Part shown: positions 47,904 through 57,913 of the stretch, one piece after another | Position numbering within the stretch: the first letter of the stretch is position 1 | Layout: each line of letters opens with the position of its first letter | The notes under the pieces: model-generated | The model's database searches: none | What the model saw: the letters and a program-made list of their open reading frames with translations, nothing else | Told to the model about the DNA's origin: nothing | Made by a program: the position numbers and the translations under genes | Assembly (NCBI GenBank): GCA_028045305.1 | Contig: JAOFTV010000001.1 | Location: 124,001-188,000 of the forward strand | Direction: 5' to 3' | From: Opitutales bacterium | GTDB taxonomy: Bacteria > Verrucomicrobiota > Verrucomicrobiia > Opitutales > Seribacteraceae | Length of the DNA stretch: 64,000 nucleotides

Positions 47904-49385
47904 ATGGGAAAACCAACCGGATTTTTAGAACACGAAAGACAGTCCATACCTGATCGCTCTCCTTTGGAAAGAATTAAGGACTGGAAAGAAATACACGAAC
48001 CCTTCAACGAAGACAAGGTTCGCCAGCAAGGTTCTCGATGTATGGATTGTGGGACTCCGTATTGTCACACGGGAATGACCCTCGCCAATATGGCAAGTGG
48101 TTGTCCGATCAATAACTTAATACCTGAATGGAATGACTTGGTTTATCAGGGAAAATGGCGCGATGCCTTGGATCGTTTACATAAAACCAATAACTTTCCT
48201 GAATTTACTGGGCGAGTATGTCCAGCCCCTTGCGAAGGTTCTTGCGTGCTTGGTGTTATTGAGCCACCCGTTACCATTAAGAGCATAGAATGCTCAATTA
48301 TTGACAAAGGTTTTGCCGAAGGGTGGGTAACTCCACAACCTCCAGCAAGTAGGTCAGGAAAAAAAGTGGCTGTTGTAGGTTCCGGTCCTGCTGGGATGGC
48401 TGCGGCTGATCAACTAAACAAAGCTGGTCATTCAGTAACCGTTTATGAACGGGCGGATCGGATTGGTGGCTTGTTACTTTATGGGATTCCTAACATGAAG
48501 TTGGAAAAAGAAATTGTCCAAAGACGAGTCGATTTGATGGCTGCTGAGGGTATTAAATTTATTGTTTCAACAGAAATTGGAAAGGATCTTCCTACCAAGT
48601 CCCTTTTGGAAGATTTTGATTCGGTCGTCCTTTGCTGTGGAGCTACAAAGCCAAGAGACTTACCAATTGAGGGAAGAGATCTCAAGGGAGTTCATTACGC
48701 GATGGAATTCTTGACCATTAATACCCAAGGACTACTTGAACTCAAAGATGTTTCGGCTTTTGAAACTGCAGCCAAAAGCAAAGATGTTGTTGTTATAGGT
48801 GGAGGCGATACAGGTACGGATTGTGTGGGGACATCCGTTCGTCATGGTTGCAAGAGTATTACGCAGTTGGAAATTATGCCCCGTCCACCTGAAGAAAGGG
48901 CAGATGACAATCCTTGGCCCGAATGGCCCAAAGTTTACAAAATGGACTATGGTCAGGAAGAGGCTAAAGAAGTTTTTGGAGAAGATCCGCGCAATTACTT
49001 GACCATGACCAAGAAATTTCTAGGAGATGATCGAGGCAATCTTAAAGGGGTAACGATTTGCGACATTGAATGGAAGATGGAAGACGGTAGATATTCTCCA
49101 GTCGAAGTTCAGGGGAGTGAGCGAGAAATACCTGCCCAAGCTGCCTTTTTAGCAATGGGTTTTCTTGGACCAGAAGATACCATTGCTGAAGAATTAGGCT
49201 TAGAGCGTGATTCCAGGTCAAATGTACAAGCAGAGTACGGAAGGTTTTCCACTAATATTGAAGGTGTATTTGCTGCTGGAGATATGAGACGCGGTCAATC
49301 TTTGGTCGTTTGGGCGATTAATGAAGGTAGAGCCGCAGCACGTGAATGCGACCGTTACTTAATGGGCGAAACTTCTCTTCCTTAA
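47904..49385 (+). CDS. gltD: Glutamate synthase small subunit
   Basis: From the ATG at 47904 the protein has 493 residues. It opens [13 protein letters not shown], the usual start; a longer frame to 47850 would overlap gltB. Two 4Fe-4S cysteine groups lie in [12 protein letters not shown] and [18 protein letters not shown] binds at [17 protein letters not shown] and NADPH at [17 protein letters not shown]. It passes electrons from NADPH to GltB. It follows gltB after 25 bp. Confidence 0.97.
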   Translation: MGKPTGFLEHERQSIPDRSPLERIKDWKEIHEPFNEDKVRQQGSRCMDCGTPYCHTGMTLANMASGCPINNLIPEWNDLVYQGKWRDALDRLHKTNNFPEFTGRVCPAPCEGSCVLGVIEPPVTIKSIECSIIDKGFAEGWVTPQPPASRSGKKVAVVGSGPAGMAAADQLNKAGHSVTVYERADRIGGLLLYGIPNMKLEKEIVQRRVDLMAAEGIKFIVSTEIGKDLPTKSLLEDFDSVVLCCGATKPRDLPIEGRDLKGVHYAMEFLTINTQGLLELKDVSAFETAAKSKDVVVIGGGDTGTDCVGTSVRHGCKSITQLEIMPRPPEERADDNPWPEWPKVYKMDYGQEEAKEVFGEDPRNYLTMTKKFLGDDRGNLKGVTICDIEWKMEDGRYSPVEVQGSEREIPAQAAFLAMGFLGPEDTIAEELGLERDSRSNVQAEYGRFSTNIEGVFAAGDMRRGQSLVVWAINEGRAAARECDRYLMGETSLP

Positions 49386-49400
49386 TTCTGCCTTTTTTCC

Positions 49401-49997
49401 GTGCAAGTTGTCTGCCTAGATCTTGAGGGAGTTTTAATCCCGGAAATTTGGATTGCTTTTGCTGAAAAAACTCAAGTTTTAGAGCTCAAACGGACCACTC
49501 GAGATGAGCCTGACTATAAAAAGTTGATGGATTACAGGTTGGATATACTCGACAAAAACGGGTTTACTCTTCCGCAAATTCAAGAAGTAATCGAGACCTT
49601 AGAGCCTTTGCCTGGAGCAGTTGAATTTTTGAAAAAGCTTAGAGCTTCGCATGAATTGATCATTCTTTCTGATACTTTTCGAGAATTTGCTCTTCCTTTA
49701 ATAAATAAACTCGGTCATCCAACTCTTTTTTGCCATGAATTGCAAGTAAGTGAGTCTGGTCGTATTGAAGAAGTTAAGTTGCGCTTAGCCGACCATAAAA
49801 GAAAAACCGTACAATATTTACAGAAGTTAAACTTTGAAGTAATTGCATCAGGGGACAGTTACAACGACCTCGGAATGTTACTAGCAGCAAATCGTTGCTC
49901 TTTCTTTAATCCACCCACTTCTTTAACGGTTGAATATCCTGATATTGAGGTGGCTAGAAATTACGATTCGCTTTACCAGTTTGTTCAAGGAATCTAG
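49401..49997 (+). CDS. thrH: ThrH-type phosphoserine phosphatase / homoserine phosphotransferase
   Basis: The 198-residue HAD protein starts at a GTG (MQVVCLDLEGVLIPEIWIAFAEKT), almost the same as Pseudomonas ThrH. HAD motif I is DLEGVL (the nucleophile Asp), motif II ILSDTF and motif IV SGDSYNDLGML. The ThrH family hydrolyses phosphoserine and can move its phosphate to homoserine. It lies 15 bp after gltD, which links it to amino-acid metabolism. Confidence 0.9.
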   Translation: MQVVCLDLEGVLIPEIWIAFAEKTQVLELKRTTRDEPDYKKLMDYRLDILDKNGFTLPQIQEVIETLEPLPGAVEFLKKLRASHELIILSDTFREFALPLINKLGHPTLFCHELQVSESGRIEEVKLRLADHKRKTVQYLQKLNFEVIASGDSYNDLGMLLAANRCSFFNPPTSLTVEYPDIEVARNYDSLYQFVQGI

Positions 49998-50005
49998 GGA
50001 TTCAG

Positions 50006-50554
50006 ATGATTGAAATCATTGTTGGTACTAACCGTCGAAATAGCTCCTCCGCTGTGGTTGCTAATTGGTTGCACGAATTTTATTCCGATTTATCAGAGCC
50101 GAGCCAAGTGATGGATTTAACAGAGCTTCCCCTGGAAACTTTTTCCCCTGATGCTTACAAAGAAAAGCCTGAGAAGGTTAGAGTTTTTACTGATCGAGTA
50201 TTGAACGCCAAAGGACTGGTTGTGGTCACACCTGAATATAACGGTAGTATGACAGGTGCCCTGAAACTTTTTATTGATCTCTTACCTTTTCCTGAAAGCT
50301 TCGAAAATCGACCGGTCTGTTACCTGGGGCTTGCCTCAGGACAATTTGGGGCCTTACGTCCGGTCGAGCATTTGATGCAAGTATTTGGCTATCGAAACGC
50401 ACATAATTTTCCTAAAAGAGTTTTTCTACCATTTTGTCATAATTGCATTGATCCAGAAAAGGGAGTAACTGACGAGGAGTCGGCCAAGCGTTTGCAGCAA
50501 CAAGCCATAGGATTTGTTGAGTTTTGTAATCTTTTACAAAGACGAAACCCGTAG
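50006..50554 (+). CDS. NADPH-dependent FMN reductase family protein
   Basis: The 182-residue flavodoxin-fold protein starts MIEIIVGTNRRNSSSAVVANW, where the FMN phosphate loop (TNRRNSSS) is clear. The second family motif VVVTPEYNGSMTGALKLFIDL is intact, with YLGLASGQFGALRPVEHL after it. It probably reduces FMN or quinones with NAD(P)H. It lies 8 bp after thrH on the same strand. Substrate is not known. Confidence 0.85.
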   Translation: MIEIIVGTNRRNSSSAVVANWLHEFYSDLSEPSQVMDLTELPLETFSPDAYKEKPEKVRVFTDRVLNAKGLVVVTPEYNGSMTGALKLFIDLLPFPESFENRPVCYLGLASGQFGALRPVEHLMQVFGYRNAHNFPKRVFLPFCHNCIDPEKGVTDEESAKRLQQQAIGFVEFCNLLQRRNP

Positions 50555-50568
50555 TAGTTATTTTTACT

Positions 50569-51609
50569 ATGTCTTATTCTGGGTTATCCGTAGTTGCAAC
50601 CCATGCTTGCGGTTGGCCTAACCTTACTAAATTGGATAATGGTGATCTACTTTGTGTATATTTTAACGCCCCAAGTCATGGCTTAATGGAAGGAGATTTG
50701 ATTTGTTCTAAAAGAAAGGCTTCTGAAAAACGATGGAAAAAAGCCTCGATTGTATCCAAGAGACCACCGAATGGAAATCGTATGCACTTGGCAGTCGGTC
50801 AGGCACATAACGGAGACCTCCTTTGCTTTAGTAGTGGGTTTATTATAAATGATGAAAAGTTTGTTGGTTTTGCCGGTCATTGGCTTTCACGATCGACTGA
50901 TGGTGGACTTACTTGGGAGGAAGAGAAAAATCCGTTCATTCCTAAAAAACTAAAAAGTTGTATTCCTTACGGTAGAATTATTCGTTTAGGCAAAACAACT
51001 TTGGCTTATTCTTGCTATCGTAGTCAGGGTAGGGGAAAACCATCAGAGTCCTGGGTGTGCTTTTCCGATGATGACGGTTTAACTTGGAAACGATTTTACA
51101 AACTAGGCAGAAACGATTCCAATGAAGTCGCTCTTTGTTCTCTTCCAACTGGCAACTTACTTGCTGCAGTTCGCACGCATGTAGATCATCATCTAAAAGT
51201 CTGTGAATTTTCGCTTTCCGTAAACAGATCTATAGAAAAGGGAGCTGTTTCATTACCCATGCAGCATCCTGCTGATCTTATTCAAGTAGGTTCAAATTGC
51301 TTGCTGATGACTTATGGTTTACGAAACCGCGGATTAATGGGATTGGCTGTGCGTGTTAGCCTTGATATTGGTCAGACATGGTTGCCACCTTGCACGATTC
51401 ATCAATTTGGGGACAAGGCAACAGATGTGGGTTACCCATCAACGGTTTGTTTGGATCAAAAAGGAACTTTGGAAACCGTATATTACACAGATTTTGAACC
51501 AAAGCTTACCGCTAAGCCTAATTGTTATCGAGTGATGTCAAAGAAATGGTCTCTTAAAGATTGGATGCACCCAGACCATTTTGCAAAGATATCGTTTGCA
51601 AACAATTAG
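50569..51609 (+). CDS. Sialidase-like protein with BNR (Asp-box) repeats
   Basis: The 346-residue protein has at least three Asp-box repeats of the S-x-D-x-G-x-T-W type: SRSTDGGLTW, CFSDDDGLTW and RVSLDIGQTW. These mark six-bladed sialidase propellers. No signal peptide is seen at the chosen ATG. I cannot confirm the arginine triad or catalytic Tyr/Glu pair by eye, so enzyme activity on sialic acid is uncertain; many such proteins in sulfatase-rich bacteria act on other glycans. It converges on the sulfatase gene with only 11 bp between them. Confidence 0.82.
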   Translation: MSYSGLSVVATHACGWPNLTKLDNGDLLCVYFNAPSHGLMEGDLICSKRKASEKRWKKASIVSKRPPNGNRMHLAVGQAHNGDLLCFSSGFIINDEKFVGFAGHWLSRSTDGGLTWEEEKNPFIPKKLKSCIPYGRIIRLGKTTLAYSCYRSQGRGKPSESWVCFSDDDGLTWKRFYKLGRNDSNEVALCSLPTGNLLAAVRTHVDHHLKVCEFSLSVNRSIEKGAVSLPMQHPADLIQVGSNCLLMTYGLRNRGLMGLAVRVSLDIGQTWLPPCTIHQFGDKATDVGYPSTVCLDQKGTLETVYYTDFEPKLTAKPNCYRVMSKKWSLKDWMHPDHFAKISFANN

Positions 51610-51620
51610 GGTAAGATAAT

Positions 51621-53219
51621 TTACGATTTCTTCCTGTATTTTTCGATATATTCAGGTCTTACAGATAGATCGCTTTGGTCATCATAAAATTTTTGGAGAT
51701 TTTTTAATCTCTTTTTTAGGGATTTTTGAAGTTCTACAAACTCTTCCTTTCCATAAATATTTGTTACTTCGTCGGGGTCATTCTTGAGGTCGTACATTTC
51801 CCATTCATCTCCGAATTCATAGAAATGCATTAATTTGTATCTATTTGTCCTAATGCCATAATGGCGGGGGACCATGTGCACACTTGGATACTCGTAATAG
51901 TGGTAATAGATTTCTTTTCTCCAATTATCCAACTTTTTACCTTTAAGCAAAGGTACAATCGATCGTCCCTGCATGTCTTTGGGTTGTGGTGCTCCAGCAA
52001 GATCGAGAAACGTCTGAGCATAGTCGAGATTTTGTACCATTTCTACTTCTTTGCTACCCGCTTTGATGGTGCCTGGCCATTTCACGATAAGTGGCATTTT
52101 GAGCGACTCCTCATACATCCAGCGTTTATCGTACCACCCATGATCCCCAATGTAGAAACCTTGGTCAGAGGAGTAGATAACAATGGTGTTTTTATCGAGG
52201 CCCAGCTTTCTAAGCTCTTCTTGGAGTGTGTGTAAGCTCTCGTCCACACCCTTAACGCACCTTAAATAGTTCTTTGCGTATCTTTGAAACTTCCAACGGA
52301 CAAGATCTTTACCCGAAAGTTTGGCCTTCTTAAAAGCTGCATCTCTTGGTTCATAATGGGACCTCCAAGTATTAATTTGATTAGGCGTCATTCTTTTCAT
52401 GTTACGCCATGCCGAGCGGTCCTGAGCTTTCTGAGAAGGTTCTTGATTAAAATCGGGGGTCAAATCTACGAATAGGTCGTAATTTAAATCCATATGTCGG
52501 TCGATTTCTAGTTCTTGTAGCCTTGCTCCAGGAGCATTATCTGCCCATTTATCGAAGAGGGTGGATGGCTCAGGAATTTCAATGTCGTCATAAAGGGGCA
52601 AATGCCTGAGGGCTGGCATCCAATTCCGATGGGGTGCTTTGTGTTGAACCATTAGCAAAAAAGGCTTTTCTTCGGTCCTTTTTTTATTGAGCCACTCCAC
52701 CGCTAAATTTGTCACCACATCGGTGCAGTGGCCTTTGATACGTCTTTTTTTATCAGGAAAAATAATATCAGGATTATAATACAAGCCCTGTCCTGGCAGA
52801 ACCGCCCAGTCATCGTAGCCTAAAGGTTGTCCTTTAAGGTGACTTTTCCCATAGATTGCAGTTTGGTAGCCAGCCTTTTGTAAAAGTTTAGGAAAGGTTT
52901 GTTGATTCCAATCAAATGCATTGCCGTTATTCATGAAGCCATTTTTATGGCTATGTTTTCCGGTCTGGATGACGGCTCGACTTGGGCCACAAATTGAATT
53001 TGTGCAAAAACTGTTTACGAAAACCATACCTTCCTCAGCTAGTTTATCGATCGCAGGCGTTGGGTTTACTCCCTTTAACCATCCATTGTAAGCTCCTATT
53101 GCGTGAGGTGCATGATCATCGGTAAAAACGAACAAAATGTTAGGTCGGTTTTCTTTTCTGTTTTCCCCATAGCTAGTTAGAGGAATTAAGCAGGTAATAA
53201 GGAAAGGAATAATTTTCAT
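51621..53219 (-). CDS. Secreted sulfatase with formylglycine motif
   Basis: From the ATG at 53219 the protein has 532 residues and a signal peptide (MKIIPFLITCLIPLTSYG). It is a type I sulfatase: metal residues Asp34 and Asp35 (VFTDDH), the maturation motif C-G-P-S-R with Cys77 and Arg81, a Lys in IYGKSHLKG, and the metal/His region SSDQGFYIGDHGWYDKRWMYEE. It removes sulfate from a polysaccharide or other ester outside the cytoplasm. A related gene lies just upstream on the same strand and differs at these residues. A longer frame to 53264 adds 15 residues and was not chosen. Confidence 0.94.
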   Translation of the reverse strand: MKIIPFLITCLIPLTSYGENRKENRPNILFVFTDDHAPHAIGAYNGWLKGVNPTPAIDKLAEEGMVFVNSFCTNSICGPSRAVIQTGKHSHKNGFMNNGNAFDWNQQTFPKLLQKAGYQTAIYGKSHLKGQPLGYDDWAVLPGQGLYYNPDIIFPDKKRRIKGHCTDVVTNLAVEWLNKKRTEEKPFLLMVQHKAPHRNWMPALRHLPLYDDIEIPEPSTLFDKWADNAPGARLQELEIDRHMDLNYDLFVDLTPDFNQEPSQKAQDRSAWRNMKRMTPNQINTWRSHYEPRDAAFKKAKLSGKDLVRWKFQRYAKNYLRCVKGVDESLHTLQEELRKLGLDKNTIVIYSSDQGFYIGDHGWYDKRWMYEESLKMPLIVKWPGTIKAGSKEVEMVQNLDYAQTFLDLAGAPQPKDMQGRSIVPLLKGKKLDNWRKEIYYHYYEYPSVHMVPRHYGIRTNRYKLMHFYEFGDEWEMYDLKNDPDEVTNIYGKEEFVELQKSLKKRLKNLQKFYDDQSDLSVRPEYIEKYRKKS

Positions 53220-53240
53220 AATGATTAATGTTAAAAGACC

Positions 53241-53273
53241 AAAAGAAAGGCATCGTCCTCCCAAACGATGCCT
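53241..53273 (-). terminator. Hairpin with T-rich tail between the two sulfatase genes
   Basis: On the minus strand AGGCATCGT and ACGATGCCT form a perfect 9-bp stem around an 8-base loop (53248-53273), followed by TTTCTTTT. It lies 127 bp after the end of the upstream sulfatase-like gene and 29 bp before the start of the downstream sulfatase gene. It fits an intrinsic terminator or an attenuator. Confidence 0.75.
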
Positions 53274-53399
53274 CTCGAGTTATGCAAACCTTTCACTAAA
53301 TTAAAGTAATAATTGGCATAAATCAAAAGAATTTTATAAAATTAAATTAATTTAATATGTTTCAGTGTAATGAATTCTCATATTATTGGAGATTGCGGA

Positions 53400-54977
53400 T
53401 TATCGCTTCTTGTTTTCTGGTCTTCGTTTCTGTCTTTTCCAGTTTTCGGAGAACAATTGATTCTCTCGTTTATCTTTCAAGAATTCGCCCGCACTTTCCA
53501 AAAAACTTTTATATTCTGAAATTAGGCTCGAATAACTTTCGTTCAGGTAGAGATTTTGCAATTCATTTGGATCATTTTCCAAGTCAAAAAACTCCCATTC
53601 ATCGAATGGATAATAATGTATGATTTTGTATTTCCCTTTTCGTAATCCATGATGCGGGGAAACATCAGATTCTCCGGGATGATCAAGGTGTGAAAAATAG
53701 AGCTCCTTTTTTCTAGGTAACAGTTTTTTGGCATTTAAATTATGCCTTGGTAGTTCTTTTGTCCTAGGTTTCCCCAAAATTTTTAGCAGAGAATATAAGT
53801 CGAGGTCACGGAAGATATTATCGGGTTCAATATTGGGCATACTCAATCCTTTCGAACTAGCGAATACCAGGGGAATGCGGGCACTTGGTTCGTACATCCA
53901 TTCGCTTCCAAACCATCCAAACTCGCCCGTTAACCTGCCTCTTTCAGAGCTGTAAATAAAATTATACCCACCCTCAATGTTTGGATCTATCGAGTTGATA
54001 AGTCGCCCGATATTTTCATCCATGGCATACAGACACCGAAGATAATTTTTAATGAACCTCTGAAATATCCAAATGGAAGCAGAATCTCCTTGAGGAGGTT
54101 CTCGAGAAAAAGCTTCATTTTGAGGTTTCCATGAGAGACCCCATGCAGTCTTTTGCTCATCATTCATAGATTCCCAGTTTTTAGCCCATATAGATGACTC
54201 CTGCATGGATGAGTTATTGTCAAAAGAACCAATTATAAACAAATCCAGAATGGGGTCCAAGTCTATGCCTATATTCATATCCTGATATTTATTTGCCGGA
54301 GTTCGGCTATCGAGCTTAGAAGAAAAGGTATCGGGTGTCTCAAACCATTCGTCGTTGTATTTATCAACCATTCGGATCGGTGGGATCCAAGGTCTTTTTG
54401 TTGCTTGGTATGAAACAAGAGCAAAAAAAGGTTTTGTTTTTGAGCGATTTGCCATCCACTGGATGACTAAATCAGTAACCACATCGGTGGAATGACCCTC
54501 AGATAAATAATTTTTATTGGGAGTCCTAATTCTTGGATTCACAAAAATTTCCGAATCATCCAAGATGTTCCAATATTCAAAGCCTGCATGATCAGGAGCT
54601 TGGTCCCATGTCCAAGAGCCAAATAAAACCGTTTCATATCCAATGGCTTTAAAGTACTGGCTAAGAAATTGGTTGGATTCAAAGTTGTCTAGCTTCTCAC
54701 TCTTTGTTTTGCCGGTAAGCAGGGAAAATGCGGTAGGTGCCTGACCGGCATTGGTACAATAGGCGAGCGGATGAAATCCACCGATTTGAGATAACCTACT
54801 TAAGTGAGGCGTTGGATTAATTGATGATCTCAACTCTTCTGAGTTGGCGAAGAATCGAACTGCATGGTCTTCGGATATGCAGACTAAAACATTTGGCTGT
54901 CCGGTAGGAGTTTCCGCTCTGATCAAAAAATTTAATGCCAGAAAAATAGTGATCGAAATAGGATAACGAATGTCCAT
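53400..54977 (-). CDS. Secreted sulfatase-like pseudoenzyme
   Basis: The 525-residue protein with a signal peptide (MDIRYPISITIFLALNFLIRA) is clearly homologous to the sulfatase downstream, from VLVCISEDH to HHGLRKGKYKIIHYYPF. The catalytic positions are changed: Cys to Gln79, Ser to Thr82 and Arg to Ala83 (GQAPTA in place of ICGPSR), the first metal Asp to Glu36, SSDQG to SSERG, and the catalytic Lys regions YGKSH and YDKRW to FGSWT and FGSEW. It is intact and full length, so it is not a decaying gene. It is probably unable to hydrolyse sulfate esters and may bind glycans; this is inference. It is divergent from glmS. Confidence 0.88.
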   Translation of the reverse strand: MDIRYPISITIFLALNFLIRAETPTGQPNVLVCISEDHAVRFFANSEELRSSINPTPHLSRLSQIGGFHPLAYCTNAGQAPTAFSLLTGKTKSEKLDNFESNQFLSQYFKAIGYETVLFGSWTWDQAPDHAGFEYWNILDDSEIFVNPRIRTPNKNYLSEGHSTDVVTDLVIQWMANRSKTKPFFALVSYQATKRPWIPPIRMVDKYNDEWFETPDTFSSKLDSRTPANKYQDMNIGIDLDPILDLFIIGSFDNNSSMQESSIWAKNWESMNDEQKTAWGLSWKPQNEAFSREPPQGDSASIWIFQRFIKNYLRCLYAMDENIGRLINSIDPNIEGGYNFIYSSERGRLTGEFGWFGSEWMYEPSARIPLVFASSKGLSMPNIEPDNIFRDLDLYSLLKILGKPRTKELPRHNLNAKKLLPRKKELYFSHLDHPGESDVSPHHGLRKGKYKIIHYYPFDEWEFFDLENDPNELQNLYLNESYSSLISEYKSFLESAGEFLKDKRENQLFSENWKRQKRRPENKKR

Positions 54978-55101
54978 GTATGATAATTTGTTAATTCAGT
55001 TGGAATTGGCGAATCTTTTTAAAATCAGTTACCCAAATTGGTAGAGTTAAATATAAACAACTCCTTGAATAAAAATAAATCTGGATTTATAAATATAAAA
55101 T

Positions 55102-56946
55102 ATGTGCGGAATAGTTGGTTACTTAGGAAAGGGAATTGCTCAAGAATCTTTAATTGATGGTTTGCGCCGTTTGGAATACCGGGGGTACGATTCCGCGGGA
55201 GTTGCTTTCCATGACGGAAAAACATTTTCCCTGTCCCGGGAAACCGGCAGGGTTGAAAATCTTGCAAAGTCATTAATTTCAGGGTGTAGCAAATCCTCGC
55301 TCGGAATTGCACATACACGTTGGGCTACTCATGGACCTGTAACTGTTTCCAATACCCATCCTCATCTGAGCCATGATAAGAAGTTTGCCCTCGTGCACAA
55401 TGGGGTGATTGAAAATTTCTCTACTTTAAAAAAATTCTTGATCCAAAAGGGTATTAAGTTTGCATCTGAAACTGATTCCGAAGTGCTATGCAATTTAATT
55501 GCTTATCATTACGCCGAATTGCCCGAAGGTGAAGATCGATTTATTGATGCGATAAGTACCGCACTTGGAAAATCTCGAGGAGCTTACGGCATAGCAGTTA
55601 TGTGCCTCGATTATCCAGATATGATGGTGGGTGCCCGTCGAGGGTCACCCCTTGTTGTAGGTATTGGAGAGGACGCCAATTTTATTGCAAGTGATGCTTC
55701 TGCGTTTGTTGGTCGGGCGAAAGAAGCGGTTTATTTAAAGGATGGTGAATTGGCCATCTTGAAGGGTGGTGAATTTCGCATTACTAATCAGGAAGGGCAT
55801 GATGCCGAGGCCATTGCACAGCCATTAGATCAAACCCTTGAGGAAGTTGAACTTGGAGACTTTGGCTCTTACATGGAGAAAGAAATCTTCGAGCAACCTA
55901 CTGCCCTTCGCAATACTTTGCGCGGTCGATTTGGGGACGATGGAACCACAGCCAAGTTAGGTGGTTTGGAGGGCCACGAGGATGAGCTTAGAAATGTGGA
56001 CCGAATTGTTTTCGTTGCCTGTGGTACCGCTAGGCACGCTTGCATGGTAGCAGAATATTTGATCGAAAAATTAGCCCGAGTACCAGTAGAAGTAGAGCAT
56101 GCTTCCGAATTTCGTTACAGAAATTCTCCAAAGTCGGGTCGCTCCCTAGTTATTGCCGTTAGCCAATCTGGTGAAACCTTGGATACCCTGGAAGCAGTAC
56201 GAGAAGCCAAGACTAAGGGGCTACTTACTCTTGGTATTACCAATGTAGTCGGTTCTTCTCTTGCCCGTGAGACAGATGGAGGAGTTTACCAGCGAGTCGG
56301 GCCTGAGATCGGCGTCGCTTCCACCAAAGCTTTCTCGTCTCAGGTTTGCTTGTGTGCCATGTTGGGGTTGGCACTTGGGAGAATGAGAGACTTATCTCCA
56401 ACTGATGGGGCAAACTTGGTAGAAGCTCTTAATGATATGCCTGACTTGGTCGCAAAAATTCTCCAAAAAGGCGAACAGATCCGCGAGCTTGCTGTAAAAT
56501 ATGCTAAATCGGAACATCTTCTTTTTCTTGGCCGACAAAGCCTTTATCCCGTTGCCCTTGAAGGTGCGCTAAAATTAAAAGAGATCTCTTATGCCCATGC
56601 CGAGGGGTATCCTGCGGCAGAACTCAAACATGGGCCAATCGCTCTAATTAATCCTGAGTGTCCCTGTATTTTTTTAGTAGAAGGTACCAAACTGTCGGCC
56701 AAAACTATTGCTAACATGCAGGAAGTTAAAGCACGCAAAGGACCAGTAATTGCATTTGTGCCTGAAGATATTGAAATTCCAGAAGGAACCGCTGACGATA
56801 TTTTTCGACTCCCGGTTGCTCATGAGGTGGTTCGACCAATTTTAGCTAATTTACCACTACAGCTTTTTGCTTACCATTTTGCTCAATTGCGTGGTTTGGA
56901 CGTCGATAAACCACGTAATCTAGCCAAATCGGTTACCGTGGAGTAA
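55102..56946 (+). CDS. glmS: Glutamine--fructose-6-phosphate aminotransferase
   Basis: The 614-residue enzyme makes glucosamine 6-phosphate. It begins MCGIVGYLG with the catalytic Cys at position 2 (exposed after Met removal). The glutaminase domain (to about residue 240) includes LRRLEYRGYDSAGVA and THPHLS. Two SIS sugar-isomerase domains follow: VACGTARHACM and SQSGETLDTLEAV, then LGRQSLYPVALEGALKLKEISY. The C terminus ends in DVDKPRNLAKSVTVE, as is usual. No glmS ribozyme is evident in the 124-bp upstream region. It feeds peptidoglycan and LPS. Confidence 0.98.
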   Translation: MCGIVGYLGKGIAQESLIDGLRRLEYRGYDSAGVAFHDGKTFSLSRETGRVENLAKSLISGCSKSSLGIAHTRWATHGPVTVSNTHPHLSHDKKFALVHNGVIENFSTLKKFLIQKGIKFASETDSEVLCNLIAYHYAELPEGEDRFIDAISTALGKSRGAYGIAVMCLDYPDMMVGARRGSPLVVGIGEDANFIASDASAFVGRAKEAVYLKDGELAILKGGEFRITNQEGHDAEAIAQPLDQTLEEVELGDFGSYMEKEIFEQPTALRNTLRGRFGDDGTTAKLGGLEGHEDELRNVDRIVFVACGTARHACMVAEYLIEKLARVPVEVEHASEFRYRNSPKSGRSLVIAVSQSGETLDTLEAVREAKTKGLLTLGITNVVGSSLARETDGGVYQRVGPEIGVASTKAFSSQVCLCAMLGLALGRMRDLSPTDGANLVEALNDMPDLVAKILQKGEQIRELAVKYAKSEHLLFLGRQSLYPVALEGALKLKEISYAHAEGYPAAELKHGPIALINPECPCIFLVEGTKLSAKTIANMQEVKARKGPVIAFVPEDIEIPEGTADDIFRLPVAHEVVRPILANLPLQLFAYHFAQLRGLDVDKPRNLAKSVTVE

Positions 56947-57003
56947 GTATCAGCAGTTAGATTACTTCTTTAGCAAAGGTGTTAGCACAGATAATTTACC
57001 GTC

Positions 57004-57846
57004 CTACTTCCCCAACTCTAGATCTAATAGTTGTATAGCTTCGAGGGCCCCGCATGCTAGAGCGGTTGCACCCATTGGCACTTGATAATCCCTTGGATTA
57101 ATCCTTACCATATTACATCCGTACTCCTTCATCGATCGTTCGCAAAAGAAACGAACGGTTGGTACGCTTGTTCCTGCTCCTAATTCGATAATCAAAAGGT
57201 TTTTAGAAGCGTTAATATCGAACCAACTATTTAGGGTTCTTTCCTGCTTTAGATTGATGGAGGAATCCCAGTAAAAGTCAGAAAACATCAAAATGTTGGG
57301 TCGGGCCAAAGATCCGCAACTTGGACAGGTTGGGAGAGAGGACGTACATAATAATGAATCCGGGCAGACCTTGACCAACGGAATGCCGCTGTCCATAGGT
57401 TCCCAAATTGGCTGGCCGCATCCCTCTAAGCATTGCAAGCGCATCAAGGATCCATGGCACTCCAATACCTGTTCACTCCAGCCTGCACGGTTAAAATGAC
57501 CATCCACATTTGAGGTAAATATAAAGGAAGGGATTTTTAATTTATGACCCCAGTTTTTTAGGATTTTGTATCCTTTGTGAGGTTCAGTTTTAAGATATAA
57601 TGCATGCCGATGGCCGTAGAACCCCCAAGCCAACTCTGGCTTTTCATGAAACCATCGTGGGTTGGCCATTTCTTCAAACCTTAATCCCATTTTTGCTAAT
57701 GGGGGGTACGCCCGCCAAAAGCCCGCTTTGCCTCGAAAGTCAGGCAGGCCAGAATCTACACCCATCCCAGCACCAGCTCCAATGAGAATGGCACCTGCTT
57801 CTTTAATTTGCTGGACTACTTGTTCTATATTTTTATCGCTACTCAA
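57004..57846 (-). CDS. Sir2-family NAD-dependent deacetylase-like protein
   Basis: The 280-residue protein has the sirtuin NAD fold: GAGAGMGVDSGLPDFRG at about residues 22-38, then TSNVDGHFNRAG with Asn and Asp, and the catalytic His in LECHGSLMRL. Four cysteines in CLEGCGQ and CPSCGS could bind zinc. The C-terminal part has ELGAGTSVPTVRFF and RINPRDY, matching the family GTSxxVxP and NxD parts. It may deacylate proteins or act as an ADP-ribosyl enzyme; which one is not clear. It converges on glmS. Confidence 0.85.
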   Translation of the reverse strand: MSSDKNIEQVVQQIKEAGAILIGAGAGMGVDSGLPDFRGKAGFWRAYPPLAKMGLRFEEMANPRWFHEKPELAWGFYGHRHALYLKTEPHKGYKILKNWGHKLKIPSFIFTSNVDGHFNRAGWSEQVLECHGSLMRLQCLEGCGQPIWEPMDSGIPLVKVCPDSLLCTSSLPTCPSCGSLARPNILMFSDFYWDSSINLKQERTLNSWFDINASKNLLIIELGAGTSVPTVRFFCERSMKEYGCNMVRINPRDYQVPMGATALACGALEAIQLLDLELGK

Positions 57847-57913
57847 AATAATAAAATCTTCTACTTTTAGACTTTTGTTTTGAAAGGAACTTAATCAATC
57901 CCTTTCCTTCTGG

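Noticed and set aside
54978..55101. glmS ribozyme or riboswitch upstream of glmS
   Set aside because: The space is only 124 bp, shared with a divergent gene, and no ribozyme core could be recognised.
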